In this document: positions 11,140 to 22,151 of the stretch, in pieces
How positions within the stretch are numbered: position 1 is the first letter of the stretch
Layout: each line of letters opens with the position of its first letter
Source: Tuctoria greenei
Taxonomy: Eukaryota; Streptophyta; Magnoliopsida; Poales; Poaceae
Direction of reading: 5' to 3'
Length of the DNA stretch: 64,000 bases
NCBI GenBank assembly: GCA_036927565.1
Contig: JAYESD010000001.1
Coordinates: forward strand, 10,354,001 to 10,418,000
The notes under the pieces: model-generated
Seen by the model: the letters and a program-made list of their open reading frames with translations, nothing else
What the model was told of the DNA's origin: nothing
The model's database searches: none
Translations under genes and position numbers: made by a program

Positions 11140-12475
11140 CTCGAGGAGTCGAGTGACAACGGCGACGAAGATGAGGTCGCGGGACAATGAAGCCGATCGC
11201 ACGAGACGACGACACAAGGAACGACGCGGCCGACGAACCCTAGCGGCGGTGCGACGGAGAGCACGACAACCGGAGGGCGGTAGCACGGTGGCGCAGAGGG
11301 CGGCGGAACGGCGCCTAGGACGGCGGCGCAGGGCAGCGGCGGCGCTGCGTGGGGCGGCGGTGGCGGCGCTGCGTGGGGCGGCGGCGGTGGCGCTGCGAGG
11401 TCGGGCTGAGGGTGGTGGCGGCCGGAGGGCGGCGACGGCTGGAGGGCGGCGACGGTCGGAGGCAAGGAGCGGTGGTGGGGGAGAGGAGGGCACAGAGCGG
11501 CGTCGGCAGAGGTGAGGCGTCGGGGAGAGAGAAACTGAGAACGAAGAGGCGCTAAATAGGTGGGGCCCAAACCCTAGTTCAAATTTTAACATCCGATGAA
11601 CCGACGTTAGTTGAGAGGAGCATCGGTCGAATGGTACAGTAAGGGTGTTCCAGAGGTAGCATCGGCATCGGATGATCCGACGTGGAAATAATTAGCATCG
11701 GTTGAATTTGGCACAGCTCCAGAAATGTGAACATCGGATGCATCGATGTTTCTCAGAATGAACTCATCGGTGGATTTGACTTTTTGACTTAGCTGACCCT
11801 TGAATCTTGAGCATAAACTGACCCGATGATGCTTCTGCCCTAAGCATCGGATAATCCGATGACTACAAAGCAGCAACATCCCATATATGTCCTTTGAATC
11901 AAACAAACAAACAATGAGAAACACATGTCTTAGGACTTTTTGGGCAACCCCTTACCCCTCAAAAAAAGACTAGTTGCCAATAACTTGTCTAAGCCCTAAA
12001 TCAAATAGAACACCGAAAAGATCAAGGAAACAATCCAAATAAAATGTAAGGCCCATGCTTTGTGAGCTAGAGGATGAAAACTTCTATCTCTTTAAAGCAT
12101 GTTCCTTTAGGCATTAACGCACCTAACACTTTGTTCTTTCCACATCATATGAGTTGAGATATTTCATTTCAAACAAGTCTCTTTCTTATGACGTGGGTTC
12201 CCCTTTGTGACAATCTACCTTATGCAATGCCAAACAATTTATAATGCAGGAAATTAAACATGAGTGCAAGTCTATATGACAGGCATCATGCAAGACATAA
12301 ATTAAATCTATCTTGCCAAATTTGAACCTTTCAAAGGCTTCTTCAGGGAGAGTCACTCTCCAAGTCTTGGGAAAACCTAAAAGAACCTCCATCCCAAGCT
12401 AACCCTTGCTCACCCCTATCCTTTGAAAGTTAGACAAGACCTATATGTGATGCATTCTTACATGACCATGGCAAC
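11140..12475 (-). other. Spacer between Sirevirus pol and envelope-like ORF
   Basis: G+C-rich, trinucleotide-repeat-like sequence at about 11160-11520, then a stretch at 11585-11880 with repeated CATCGG/GATCCGA motifs like those in the LTR. The rest is unremarkable. ORFs called here on both strands look like composition artefacts. Confidence 0.6.
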
Positions 12476-13930
12476 TTACATGACGTTTGATGCATCTAGC
12501 ACATTTAATTCACTCCTTAGTCTAGAAAAAGTTTTCTCATCAAGTGGTTTAGTGAAGATATCCGCCAATTGTTCTTCGGACCTAACACCTCGCAAGGAGA
12601 TGTCTCCCTTAGCTTCATGGTTCCGCAAGAAATGATGGTGAATATCAATGTGCTTAGTGCGGGAGTGTTGAACGAGTTTTTTAGCAATCTTAACCGCACT
12701 TTCATTGTCACAAAGGAGAGGCACACAACCAATTTTAATACCAAAGTCCAAAAGGGTTTGCTTCATATAAATGATTCGGGCACAACATGCACCGGCCGCT
12801 ATATATTCTGCTTCCACAGTGGACAAAGCAATGGAATTTTGCTTCTTGCTAGACCAAGATACTAGGGAATGCCCAAGAAAGTGGCATCCACCGGAGGTTC
12901 TCTTGCGATCCACACGGCATCCGGCAAAGTCCGAATCCGAGTAACCCAAGAGATGGAATTTAGCACCTTTAGGGTACCACAGACCTACAATTGGGGTATG
13001 CTTGAGATACCGAAGTATCCTAAAGACTGCCTTCCGATGCGATTCTTTAGGTGCCGTTTGAAAGTGAGCACACAAGCATACACTAAACATGATATCGGTC
13101 CTAGATGTGGTAAGATAAAGCAATGAACCAATCATAGAACGGTAATTAGATTGGTCAACATGTTTACCGTCCTTATTCGCGTCGAGATCACAATTTGTTG
13201 CAATTGGAGTACTTCTTGAGCTACAATCTCCCATCTCAAATTTCTTCAAGAAGTCCTTGGTATACTTTTCTTGATAGATGAAGGTCCCCTCTTGAAGTTG
13301 CTTGATTTGAAATCCAAGGAAGAAGTTGAGCTCTCTAATCATCGACATCTCGAATTCCCTAGACATCATTTTGCCAAACTCATGGCTAAGAGTTTCGTTA
13401 GTTGAACCAAAAATAATATCATCGACATAAATTTGACAAATAAATAGTTCTCCATCGATGTCTTTGGTGAAGAGTGTAGTGTCCACCCTTCCGATCTTGA
13501 ATCCTTGCATGATCAAGAAACCCCGTAGTCGTTCATACCACGCCCTAGGTGCTTACTTGAGCCTGTAGAGCACCTTGTGCAACCTAAACACATGATTAGG
13601 ATTCCTCGGATCCTCGAACCCGGGAGGTTGTTCAACATAAACAAGCTTGTTAATATAACCATTAAGAAAGGCACTTTTCACATCCATTTGATAAAGCTTT
13701 ATGTTATGATGTGATGCAAAAGCAAGAAGTATACGGATAGCTTCTAGTCGAGCGACCGGAGCAAATGTTTCTCCAAAGTCTAGTCCTTCAACTTGCGAGA
13801 AACCCTTGGCCACAAGTCTTGCCTTGTTGCAGATCACAACACCATTCTCGTCTTGTTTGTTACAGTACACCCACTTTGTTTCGGTGACGTTCTTGTCCTT
13901 GGGTCGCTCCTCCAACACCCAAACTTCATT
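12476..13930 (-). pseudogene. Reverse transcriptase and RNase H of the Sirevirus
   Basis: A single frame holds the copia RT (WVYCNKQDENG, then ARLVAKGFSQ, then YQMDVKSAFLNG with a catalytic Asp), the YVDD box (ICQIYVDDIIFGS), the middle region LGFQIKQ, and an RNase H (LGYSDSDFAGC, STVEAEYIAAG, LLCDNESAVKIAK) ending ADIFTKPL. It is interrupted by TAA at 13553-13555, within the usual YRLK-APRAW block, and by TGA at 13931-13933, which separates it from the integrase end. Otherwise motifs are well preserved. Confidence 0.9.
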
Positions 13931-14960
13931 TCAGATGAAGTTGTTGAGTTCTTCTTGCATGGCCATTACCCAATTTGGAGCTTGGAGTGCTTCCTCAATG
14001 TGAGTGGGGTCTACATATGAAACAAACAAGTAGTGCTCACAAAACGTAGCAAAATGGCGAGAACGTGTACTTACTCCCCTTGACGGACTTCCGATAATTT
14101 GATCAATCGGATGCGCCTTGGAGATGCGTCCATGCCTCATAAGTGGTTGTGAAGCACTTGGCGGTGGTGACGCGTGTTGCTCTTCTTCTGGTTGGACTTG
14201 ATCATGGACTTGTTCTTCTTCTTGATGTTGTGTGGCTTGTGAATCTTGTGTCGGCAATGGGTCATCTTTTTCGTCTTCTTCAACTTGAGGTTCCATATAT
14301 GCGTTGATGTTGGAACTTGAGGCTCCCCCTTGATAATGGCTCTCCTCAACTTTAGGCTTGATGTCTCCAATGGTCATGTTCTTCATAGCTTCTCGTAGAG
14401 GCTCATCATCTATTTCATCACGACCAAAACTCTCCTCTTGGGAGCCATTAGTTTCATCAAACTCAACATCACAACTTTCCTCAACTAAACCGGAGGTTTG
14501 GTTGAATACTCGATATGCTTTTGAGTTTGATGCATAACCAAGAAAGATACCAACATCACATCTTCTTTCAAACTTACCAAGCCTTTTCATGCGGTAGATG
14601 TAGCACTTGCACCCGAAGACTCGGAAATAAGAGATGTTGGGCTTTCTCCCAATTAAAAGTTCATATGGGGTCTTTTGAAGTAGTTGATGTAGGTACACGC
14701 GATATGTGGCATGGCACGCCGTGTTGATTGCTTCGGCCCAAACTTCTCGGGCGTGCCATAGTCATCAAGCATTGCTCGTGCAAGAGTGATGAGAGTCTTG
14801 TTCTTCCTTTCAATGACAACATTTTGTTGAGGAGTGTATGTGGCCAAAAATTCATGCTTCACGCCTTCACGATCGCACCACTCCCCAATGTTGTAGTTCT
14901 TGAATTCCGTGTCGTTGTCACTCCGGACCTTGATGATGGGAAGTTGAAATTCCCTTTGAA
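13931..14960 (-). pseudogene. Integrase (C-terminal half) of the Sirevirus
   Basis: The segment starts inside the catalytic core. VRSDNDTEF (second Asp) is followed by TPQQNVVIERKNKTL, with the catalytic Glu. A one-base frameshift near 14746 precedes the C-terminal block TPYELLIGRKPNISYFRVFGCKCYI, then a long acidic linker to RT. The N-terminal zinc finger and the first catalytic Asp are missing, because protease-proximal sequence joins directly to the second-Asp region near 14945-14965. Confidence 0.85.
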
Positions 14961-15290
14961 GATTAGTTCTTGGCTTGTTTCACTAGTCACAACAACATCA
15001 TTCTTGCTGAATGTGCACGTTAGTCCAAGATCACATAATTGTGTAATAGAAAGCAAATCGAAACTAATTGACTTAACATACAATACATTGGAAATAGATA
15101 AACCATGTGAAATTGCAATCTTACCCAACCTAATTACCTTCCCCCTTAGAGTTATCATCAAAGGTGACTTTTTCATGATTGCCGGAGTTCTCTATGGAGG
15201 TGAACATACCATCATTGTCGGTCATGTGTTGAGTGCACCCGCTATCGAGTACCCAATGCTTTCCTCCGGCTTTGCAGTTCACCTACACTC
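14961..15290 (-). pseudogene. Protease remnant of the Sirevirus
   Basis: The minus strand encodes WVLDSGCTQHM, the copia aspartic protease signature, near 15210-15265. After a frame break come ISNVLYVKSISFDLLSI and the FSKNDVVVTSETSQELIFKG strand. It follows gag directly and ends at the deletion junction with the integrase. Confidence 0.8.
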
Positions 15291-17202
15291 ATGAATTCAA
15301 TTTTTGATTTTAGGAACCCAAGCCAACTTAGGTCCTTGTATGTGAGATACAAGTGTTTTTGGGACCCAAAGTTGCTTGGGGAGCTTCCCCTTCATGCCCT
15401 TCATGTCCTTGCCAATGAACCTTGCCTTCACCTTGCCATCTAGTTTACTCAAGAGATAATAGTGATCATTAAAGGTAGACTTGTAGTTAGTAGGCAATTT
15501 TGGAGAAGGCCGGTTAGGAAGAGGACACTCCCTTGTATGGTGACCGGTGACCTCACAATGTTGGCAATAGGAACCAACTTCCTTGATGAAGCTTGTTCTA
15601 AGCTCCGGTGAGGGCACCTTTCCTTTGTTAGGCACCGGGAAGGATTCAAGTCCTCTCTTGTTGAAGGCCCTTGCTTGTTGGAAGAGGATTTCTTTGTGCT
15701 TGACTTCTCACTTAGATAGTCTTGCCACACTAGTGCGAAGACTTTCAATTTCTTCCAACAAATCCTTCTCCCTAGCACTCTCTTTCAAAGGCAAAGACTT
15801 ATGCAAGACATTAGCGGCATGAGAAGTAATAGATACCTTATCATTAAGGGTTTCTTTCTTTATTGTTTTCAATTCTTGATCAAGAACTTCATAAGCAAGG
15901 TTAAGTACTTGATGCTCTTGAATTAACTCATTGTGCTTTCCCAAGAGTGCTTTGTGTGCTACATCAAGCTCATGATGATCTAGCTTGATTTGAGTCTTAT
16001 CCTCCTCAACTTGCTTGACATGAGATTTGAGCGTGTCAGGCTCCTTAAGTATGCTTTCATACTTGTCAAGCAAATCAAGGTTAGCACTCTCAAGCTTAGC
16101 ACGAGCTTCTTCAAGAGCCTTGACCTTACTCTTTTCCCTTTTAATGATAGTGTGGTATTCATTTATCAATGAAGTTAAGTCATTAGGGGAAAGCTCATCA
16201 TTACTAGAATCATCACATACCTTGGTGTTACCTTTTGCCATAAGGCACATGGGAGGTGGACGAAGAGATGAATCATCATTGTTGGCAATGGCAAGGCCGG
16301 CCAAGCTTTCTTCTTCAACTTCACTCTCTTCATCACTAGATTATTTGTCGGTGATCCATTCATTTGCCTCACACATGAACACTTTTTGTGGACCATTTCT
16401 CTTCTTTGGAAAGAGTTATCCCTTTTTGCCTTTGTCAAGCTTCTTCTTCCCAAAGAATCTTGGTTTGGGCTTGTCCTCTTCATCATCCTCACCATCCTCA
16501 AGCTTGCGATGCTTGCCCTTGTGGTTCTCTCTTGTTTTGTCCGGTTTTGGACAATCATAGGCAATGTGGCCTTGATCACCACAATTATAGCAAGTCTTGT
16601 TGTCATCTCTCCTTGGTAGAAATGCTTTCTTTTTGGTATCAAAGGTGTATCCCTTCTTGGCAATCTTGGAGTTCAAGCGAGAGAATTTTATCATCATCAA
16701 GGCAAGCTCATCATCGTCATCTTCACTTGATACTTGCTCTTCTTCACTTGAGCTAGGCTCAACCACTTTCTTTTTCTTGAGACTTGTTTTCTTGGTGGAA
16801 GTCTTTAGAGCAATTGTCTTTGAAGATGACTCCTCCATCATCCCAAGTACACTCATCTCATGAGGGTGAATCTCTCCAATAAGTTCCGAAACTTCAATGT
16901 GATCAAGAGATTCTTTTTGAAGCATGGAGTTGATGATGTTGTACTTTGGTTAGGAAGAAGCATAGGAATCTTGCGTTTGATGAGTCCCTTGCCAAGAGAA
17001 GCAATATCAGGAGCATTAATTTTCTCAATAAGCACATTCAAGCGAGAAAACATTTCATTGATATTTTCATGAGGTAGCATTTTGAATTCATCATATTTGG
17101 CCTTAAGTATATGATACTTTAGTTCTTTGACACGAGAAGAACCCTCATGAATTTCAATCAAGCAAGCCCAAATTTCATAAGATTTTTCTTTGCTAGCAAT
17201 CT
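15291..17202 (-). pseudogene. Gag (3' part) of the Sirevirus
   Basis: This continues the gag split by E1. The part near 17161 (EIHEGSSRVKELKYH, then MLPHENINEMFSRLN) is the UBN2-type copia gag. It is followed by the CCHC knuckle CYNCGDQGHIAYDC (near 16570), a long coiled-coil region (16304-15708, Glu/Lys/Leu-rich), and a second finger-like motif CQHCEVTGHHTREC (near 15560). The reading frame changes several times (about 16930, 16400, 15650), so gag is dead. The insertion point is the CAATC at 17198-17202. Confidence 0.85.
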
Positions 17203-18034
17203 GTCGGTGGTTTGGAACTGGCAGATCTCCCTACACTACTAAAGTGATAGGGGAGTTTGATGTTCGGTGTGGGCGCACGGAGATTCAAGAAGGTGAGTAG
17301 GAAATGACATAGTAGACACAAGAGTTTTACATGGTTCGGGCCGCCTGAGCGTAATACCCTACTCCACGGGTGTGTTGGTGTTGTATTAGCTGTATGAGTG
17401 TCAATGGCGTGTGTGTCTCTAGCCCCTTGAACGTGTCGTCGGCCTGTCCTTTTATAGTACAAGGGAAGGCCGTTACAAGTTAGCCTGGCCCGACATGTGG
17501 CCCCGGTGGTTACTAGTATTGATACACGTTTAATTGCTCTTAATGACCCTGTAACGGGCTTTGACAGCACCGTTACTGGTGTTAAGATCGTCCATTTAAG
17601 TGTCATTAATATGGCATTAATGACACTCAATCGGGTCTTGAAGTCCTTGATTCCCCTTTGAAGATCCGGAGCCGTTGCAGGGTCTTCCGAAGGTTAGGGG
17701 TTGAAGATCCGACGATTGGACACGTGGCAGATCTGGAGCATACTGTGGGAAACAGGGAGCTCCGGAGCTACCTGACACGTGTCAGGTCCGGAGCTTCTCT
17801 CGGTCTGGGGTTAAGTCCGGAGGTGCCATTTTGGTGCGTGGCCCGGAGCTTCCCCCTTGTGGGCGGTAGCTCCGGTTTGATAGTACACGTGGCGACCCTG
17901 GGATTAACCATGTTGGAGAAGCAGGTCCGGTTAAATCTGACATGTGGGCCTCCGAAGGTCTTCAAATCAAGTAGATGACTTTTCTTGGAGATCTTTGTAA
18001 CCTCAAGGGGTGTACGGTTTTTAGGGTACCGACA
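17203..18034 (-). repeat. 3' LTR of E1
   Basis: 832 bases, TGTCGGTGG...GGTACCGACA on the plus strand. On the element's strand it starts TGTCGGTACCC. It matches 29466-30298 closely along its full length. The element's polypurine tract (minus strand CCAGGGGGCCAC) abuts it at 18035-18046. Confidence 0.95.
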
Positions 18035-18569
18035 GTGGCCCCCTGGACCTACCTCCGGGGAAGACCATTGGGGTGAAGTCATTCCGTCGGAGGTGGATCC
18101 ATCCTCGCGACTTTTGAACTGGGTCTTCAAGAGTCTTTGAAGGTGCCGTTGGCGAGGACTTGGAGTTAAATCCTCGCCACGTGGCGTATCCCGCGTGCGG
18201 CAGATGAGATCTTTGGCGTGCGGATCTCACGCAATTGAAGGTCGCCGGTTCCCGATACGAAAACCATATCGGTTCCGCGTGCCTTGTCAGGCCGCCGCCT
18301 TCGGGTTTCCTGCCTCGTGATGACAACCGTTCACCTGGGTAAGAACCTCGACTTGATCGTCGGGGTGGTCTCGGGCCCCCTTGTCATCGGCTGGGTGGAA
18401 TTTTTGAAGGGTATCTTCGACTTCCTTGCGGTTTCCATCCAAGCGTTGTGAGGGCTTACTTAAGAAGGAAAGGGCGCACCGTCGGGAGTTCTTCACGCCT
18501 CCCATCTGATCTTGCGCTCAAACTCCCAACTTGTGCTTCACTTTTCTTCTCTTGCCTAGTCGTGCCGCG
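18035..18569 (+). promoter_or_regulatory. Upstream region of the E1 antisense gene
   Basis: Non-coding stretch between the LTR and the antisense gene start. The same sequence in E2 (58304-58804) is well conserved, so it presumably carries the antisense promoter. I see no clear TATA box. Confidence 0.4.
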
Positions 18570-19714
18570 ATGGAGTTGGGTCTCCGCGAGAGTCGCTTGA
18601 AGACCGACGGTGACCTGAAGAAGGTCCGAGCCCTCATGGGGTGGTCCTCGGACTTCTTCAACCGCTCAGTCCGTGCCGGTGGAGAGCTCCCGTTCGAGAA
18701 GGAGCACTCCGGCGAAATGGTGTACTTCTCCTCGTACGCCATGGTGGGGTTGATCCCACCTTTTTCTTCCTTTTTCTTGATGCTGCTGGACTTTTATGGT
18801 CTGCAGCTATACCACCTTGGCCCTCACTCCATTCTCCTCGTGTCTATCTTCGTCCACTTCTGTGAGATGTGGGTGGGCATCCCCCCTGCATCGAACTCTT
18901 TCGGACCTTCTTCACCGTCCACACCACCGGTAGGAGCAATGAGTATCTTGGCTTCTACTACTTCATGAAGCGCAACAAGTGCCCATTCAAGTACCTCCGG
19001 TCGTTCCCCTCTGGGAAGTGGGATGACTGGAAGAAGGACTGGATAGTCATCCGGGTGGAGGAGCACGAGAGGCTGGAGCTGCCCGAAGGCCTCCCCAACA
19101 TTGACACAACGATCTGGAGTGAAGCTCCGGTGCTGGCGGATGCCTTCGACCCTGTTCTGACCAGGATTCGCCAGTGCGTGGAGGGGGGGTTAACCCCTCA
19201 AGCGGTGTTTTGTAACTTCCTGGTCAATAGGTGGGCACCGCTGAAGAAGAGGGAGAAACTCGCTTGGGCCCTCAATAGCGTGATGGACGACGACCGGGTC
19301 GAGACCGGGTTGAAGTCCAACATGGTGGGGAAAACCTTGGAGTTCCACCTCAAGAAGTTCCAGCACGGCATCGACGTCGAAGGCGACGACTTGACTTTGC
19401 CATCAGCTTTTCTTCCTCTGAACATGGAAGTGGAGTTCAGCAGGGAGCTCCGGCGGAAGATGCCCATGCTTGACGACCTTGGTGTCGTTGAGAGAAGACC
19501 AACCTCCGGGGTAGCGATCCCCGGAGTACCCAAGGATGGCTCCGACCCTGCTCCGAAGCCGAGGGGAGAAGTCGTCGGCAAAGGCAAGGAGCTGGCGGAT
19601 GAACCCGTGAGCCGGAAGAGGAAGCTATAGTACGCCGACGGAAGGTCCGTCGGGCCCGCTACTTCTGCGTCGGCTCCTTCACCCCGGAGGGGAAGGTCCT
19701 CTACAACTGCGGCA

Positions 19715-19879
19715 ACTGTTCCCGTAGTGGGGTCCTCCCGGAACGCGACTGTTCCCGCAGTGGGGTCCTCCTAGAGCGCAAATTTTCTCGCAGTGGGGTC
19801 CTCCCGGAACGCGACTGTTCCCGCAGTGGGGTCCTCCCGGAGCGCGACTGTTCCCGCAGTGGGGTCCTCCCGGGGTGTT
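19715..19879 (+). repeat. 33-base minisatellite in the antisense gene
   Basis: Five direct copies of a 33-base unit (ACTGTTCCCGCAGTGGGGTC followed by a 13-base CTCC-rich tail), each adding 11 codons (TVPAVGSSRNA-like). Copy 3 is the most diverged and copy 2 contains a stop. E2 has a single equivalent stretch near 57100-57150, so the array expanded in E1. Confidence 0.9.
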
Positions 19880-20085
19880 AGCTCCGGGCACGCGACTCCA
19901 GCACCTGGGCCGCTGGAGGCCTCCAGGTTCGGGGGTTCTTCCCGATCGAGGGGGGCCTCGACTCGGGAAACACCCGTGGCCGCGACGAGTTCCGGGGGGC
20001 CTTCCGGAGCTTCCACGCCGGCTATGACCAGCCCAGAACGCCCGGGAAAAAGGTTCTGCGCAAGCTGGTGCGGGAGCCTCCCAAG

Positions 20086-20164
20086 GTAATTTTTGATCTC
20101 TACCTTGGATAGTTGTTTTAATTGTAGCAACTATTTTTTTATTTTCTTCATTCATCATCTGCAG
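20086..20164 (+). other. Spliceosomal intron in the E1 antisense gene
   Basis: 79 bases, CCAAG|GTAATTTT ... ATCTGCAG|CGTCCCC, T-rich before the acceptor. Removing it joins two frames exactly in phase (codon AG+C). E2 has the homologous 78-base intron at 56798-56875 with the same ends, which supports real splicing of plus-strand (antisense) transcripts. Confidence 0.8.
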
Positions 20165-22151
20165 CGTCCCCAAGAAGGGGAGTGAGGCAAAGGGGAGTGA
20201 GGCTCCACCCTCAGCCACAGTGGCTGAAGCCGTGAGGGTGGGAGCTTCCGCTCCTGTCCCGGTGCTGCCCCCAGTGGTGGCAGAAGCTGCGACAGCTCCG
20301 GCGCCGACTGTCGTGGTCATGGACCTCGACTCATCCCCAGAAGTTCCCGTGGTAGCGTCGGACCACGGGAGTGAAGATGCGCCAGCGGCACCTGTCCCGG
20401 AGGTTGAAGCTCCGAGTCCTGGTGCTGAGATGATGGAAGCTCCAGCTGTTGAGCCGGAGGAAGCAGTAATTCCGGCCTCTGAGCCGGAAATTGTCGAAGC
20501 CCCAGCGGTTGAGCCGGAGGTGATTGAATCCCCGGCGTGCGTGCCAGAAACTGAGGTAGTTCTGGAAGTTGGGCCGGCTACCTCCGAAGCACCGACCGCT
20601 GAGTCGGTCTTTGTTGGAGCTCCGGCCACAGGGCCGGACAATGTTGAAGATCTCCCGGCTCCTGAGCCGGTTGTTGAAGAGGTGACGGAGCTCGAGCCCC
20701 CATCGGAAGAGGTGCCCAGAACGGAGCCAGTAAAGGCTCCTGCTCCCGAAGCGACGACGTCGGAGGTACCTGCGGTCGAGCCGGAGTGCCCAAGCGAAGT
20801 CGCTGGCCCCCTGCCTGAGGGGGTGAACGAAGACCTGGCGGCGGGGCCTTCCTCGATGGCGACTGAGGCCATCCCGGACGACGGCCCTAGTGCCATGGAG
20901 ACTCAGGGGACCACTCTTGTGGAGTGGGACCCAATTTTTGTATCTGAAAACCCGCTGGAACCAGCGGAGGAGACCCCAGCAGGTCCGGAACGCATCCCGT
21001 TGTGACTGTCTATTGACAACGCATGTTCCAGTCTGCGTCAAGTCCAACTGGCCTTCTTCCATGACAGCAAGGCTCTTGAAGAGGAGCGCCAAACCCTTAG
21101 GCGGTGGCGCAACCAGCTCTACTTCGAGACCAAGCTGGCGCAGTCGAGGCTAGCGGATGACAAAGAGTGGATCAAGCGGGAGAAGATCCGCCTGGAATAC
21201 TGGGGCAAGTTACTGGATGACAGGGAGAGCATGACTCGTGCCCTCGACGCTCAATCCCAGGAGATCTACGAACAGGCCAAAGCAGCCAACAGTGCGGCCG
21301 ATGAACGCCATGTACAGCTTGAGGCCATTAACACTGCACTCATCAAGCGCCGAGAGGCACTTGAGGAGAGGGAGAAACGACTCGAAGATGAAGAGCAGAA
21401 ACTCCTAGAGCTACGGGATGACGTCCTGAGGAGGGAGGAGGAGCTCGCCGAGAAGGTGGCTCTGGCTAACAAGGGCCTCGAGGAGCGCGCCAAGAAATTG
21501 GAAGAGCGCTGCCATGAGGAAGAGGAGAAGGCCTGGGTGCGAGGGCAGGAACTCTACGAACAAGAGTGTGCCCTTACTGCCAGGGAGAAGAAAGTGAGGG
21601 GCAGAGAGAAGGACCTGGTCGACCGCCGGAACAAGATCCACCTCTGGGAGGAGGAGCTCGGAAAACTCGAAAAGTGGGTTGCTGAGAAGATTCAGCAGAA
21701 CGCCAAAGAAGTTGAGCGCCTTGCCCGTGAGAATTATGAACTGGTGGCGGCCAAAAGATCCCTGGAAGAGATGAAGGGCTTGAGGACTGAGGACTCCCTA
21801 CAGATTTGGGAGTTCTTGAGCAAGGCCAACGACGCGCTGATACCGATGGGCTTCAGCCCCGTGCGCCCGGATGATCCGGAGCCGGAGCCAGACCTGGCGT
21901 TGCAGGCGTTGAGTTCGGCAGGCAGCAAACTCTCCAAGGTGGGCGATGTCATCGCAGACCAATTGGAGGTTGAGGGGCAATCCCTGGCGAAGAACGTCGC
22001 AGAATATGTGCTGACGTGCTACACCAGCCGGAACTCCCAATTTCCTCTAGACCCGGTGCTTGAAGGTCCCGTCGAAGGAGAAGGGGAAGCTGCCCGAGCC
22101 AACGTGTCGGAGGTTGCTCAGAAAGTCACCCAATTCTTCCATAGGGTCTAG

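Larger units (their letters stand above)
18570..22151 (+). pseudogene. Antisense Transposase_28-like gene of E1, with intron
   Basis: Starts MELGLRESRLKTDGDLKK. The conserved domain (GWSSDFFNRSVRAGGELPFE, then FRTFFTVHTTGR and FPSGKWDDWKKDW) crosses a frame change at the heptamer C-CCC-CCT (18881-18887). Exon 1 continues to 20085, an intron spans 20086-20164, and exon 2 runs to TAG near 22151. Exon 2 has a Pro/Glu/Val-rich region (20165-21005) and a long Glu/Lys/Arg coiled coil (21050-21800), ending ANVSEVAQKVTQFF. In-frame stops lie at 19628-19630 (TAG), about 19772 (TAG, in the 33-base repeats) and 21003-21005 (TGA). Its function is unknown; it is known as the extra antisense ORF of Tat elements. 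The E2 copy is at 54733-58303. Confidence 0.8.

Noticed and set aside
11153..11592. Arg/Gly-rich (plus) and Pro/Ala-rich (minus) ORFs upstream of the envelope-like gene
   Set aside because: Repetitive GGCGGC-type sequence opens several frames at once. The protein-like part starts at Met 11139.
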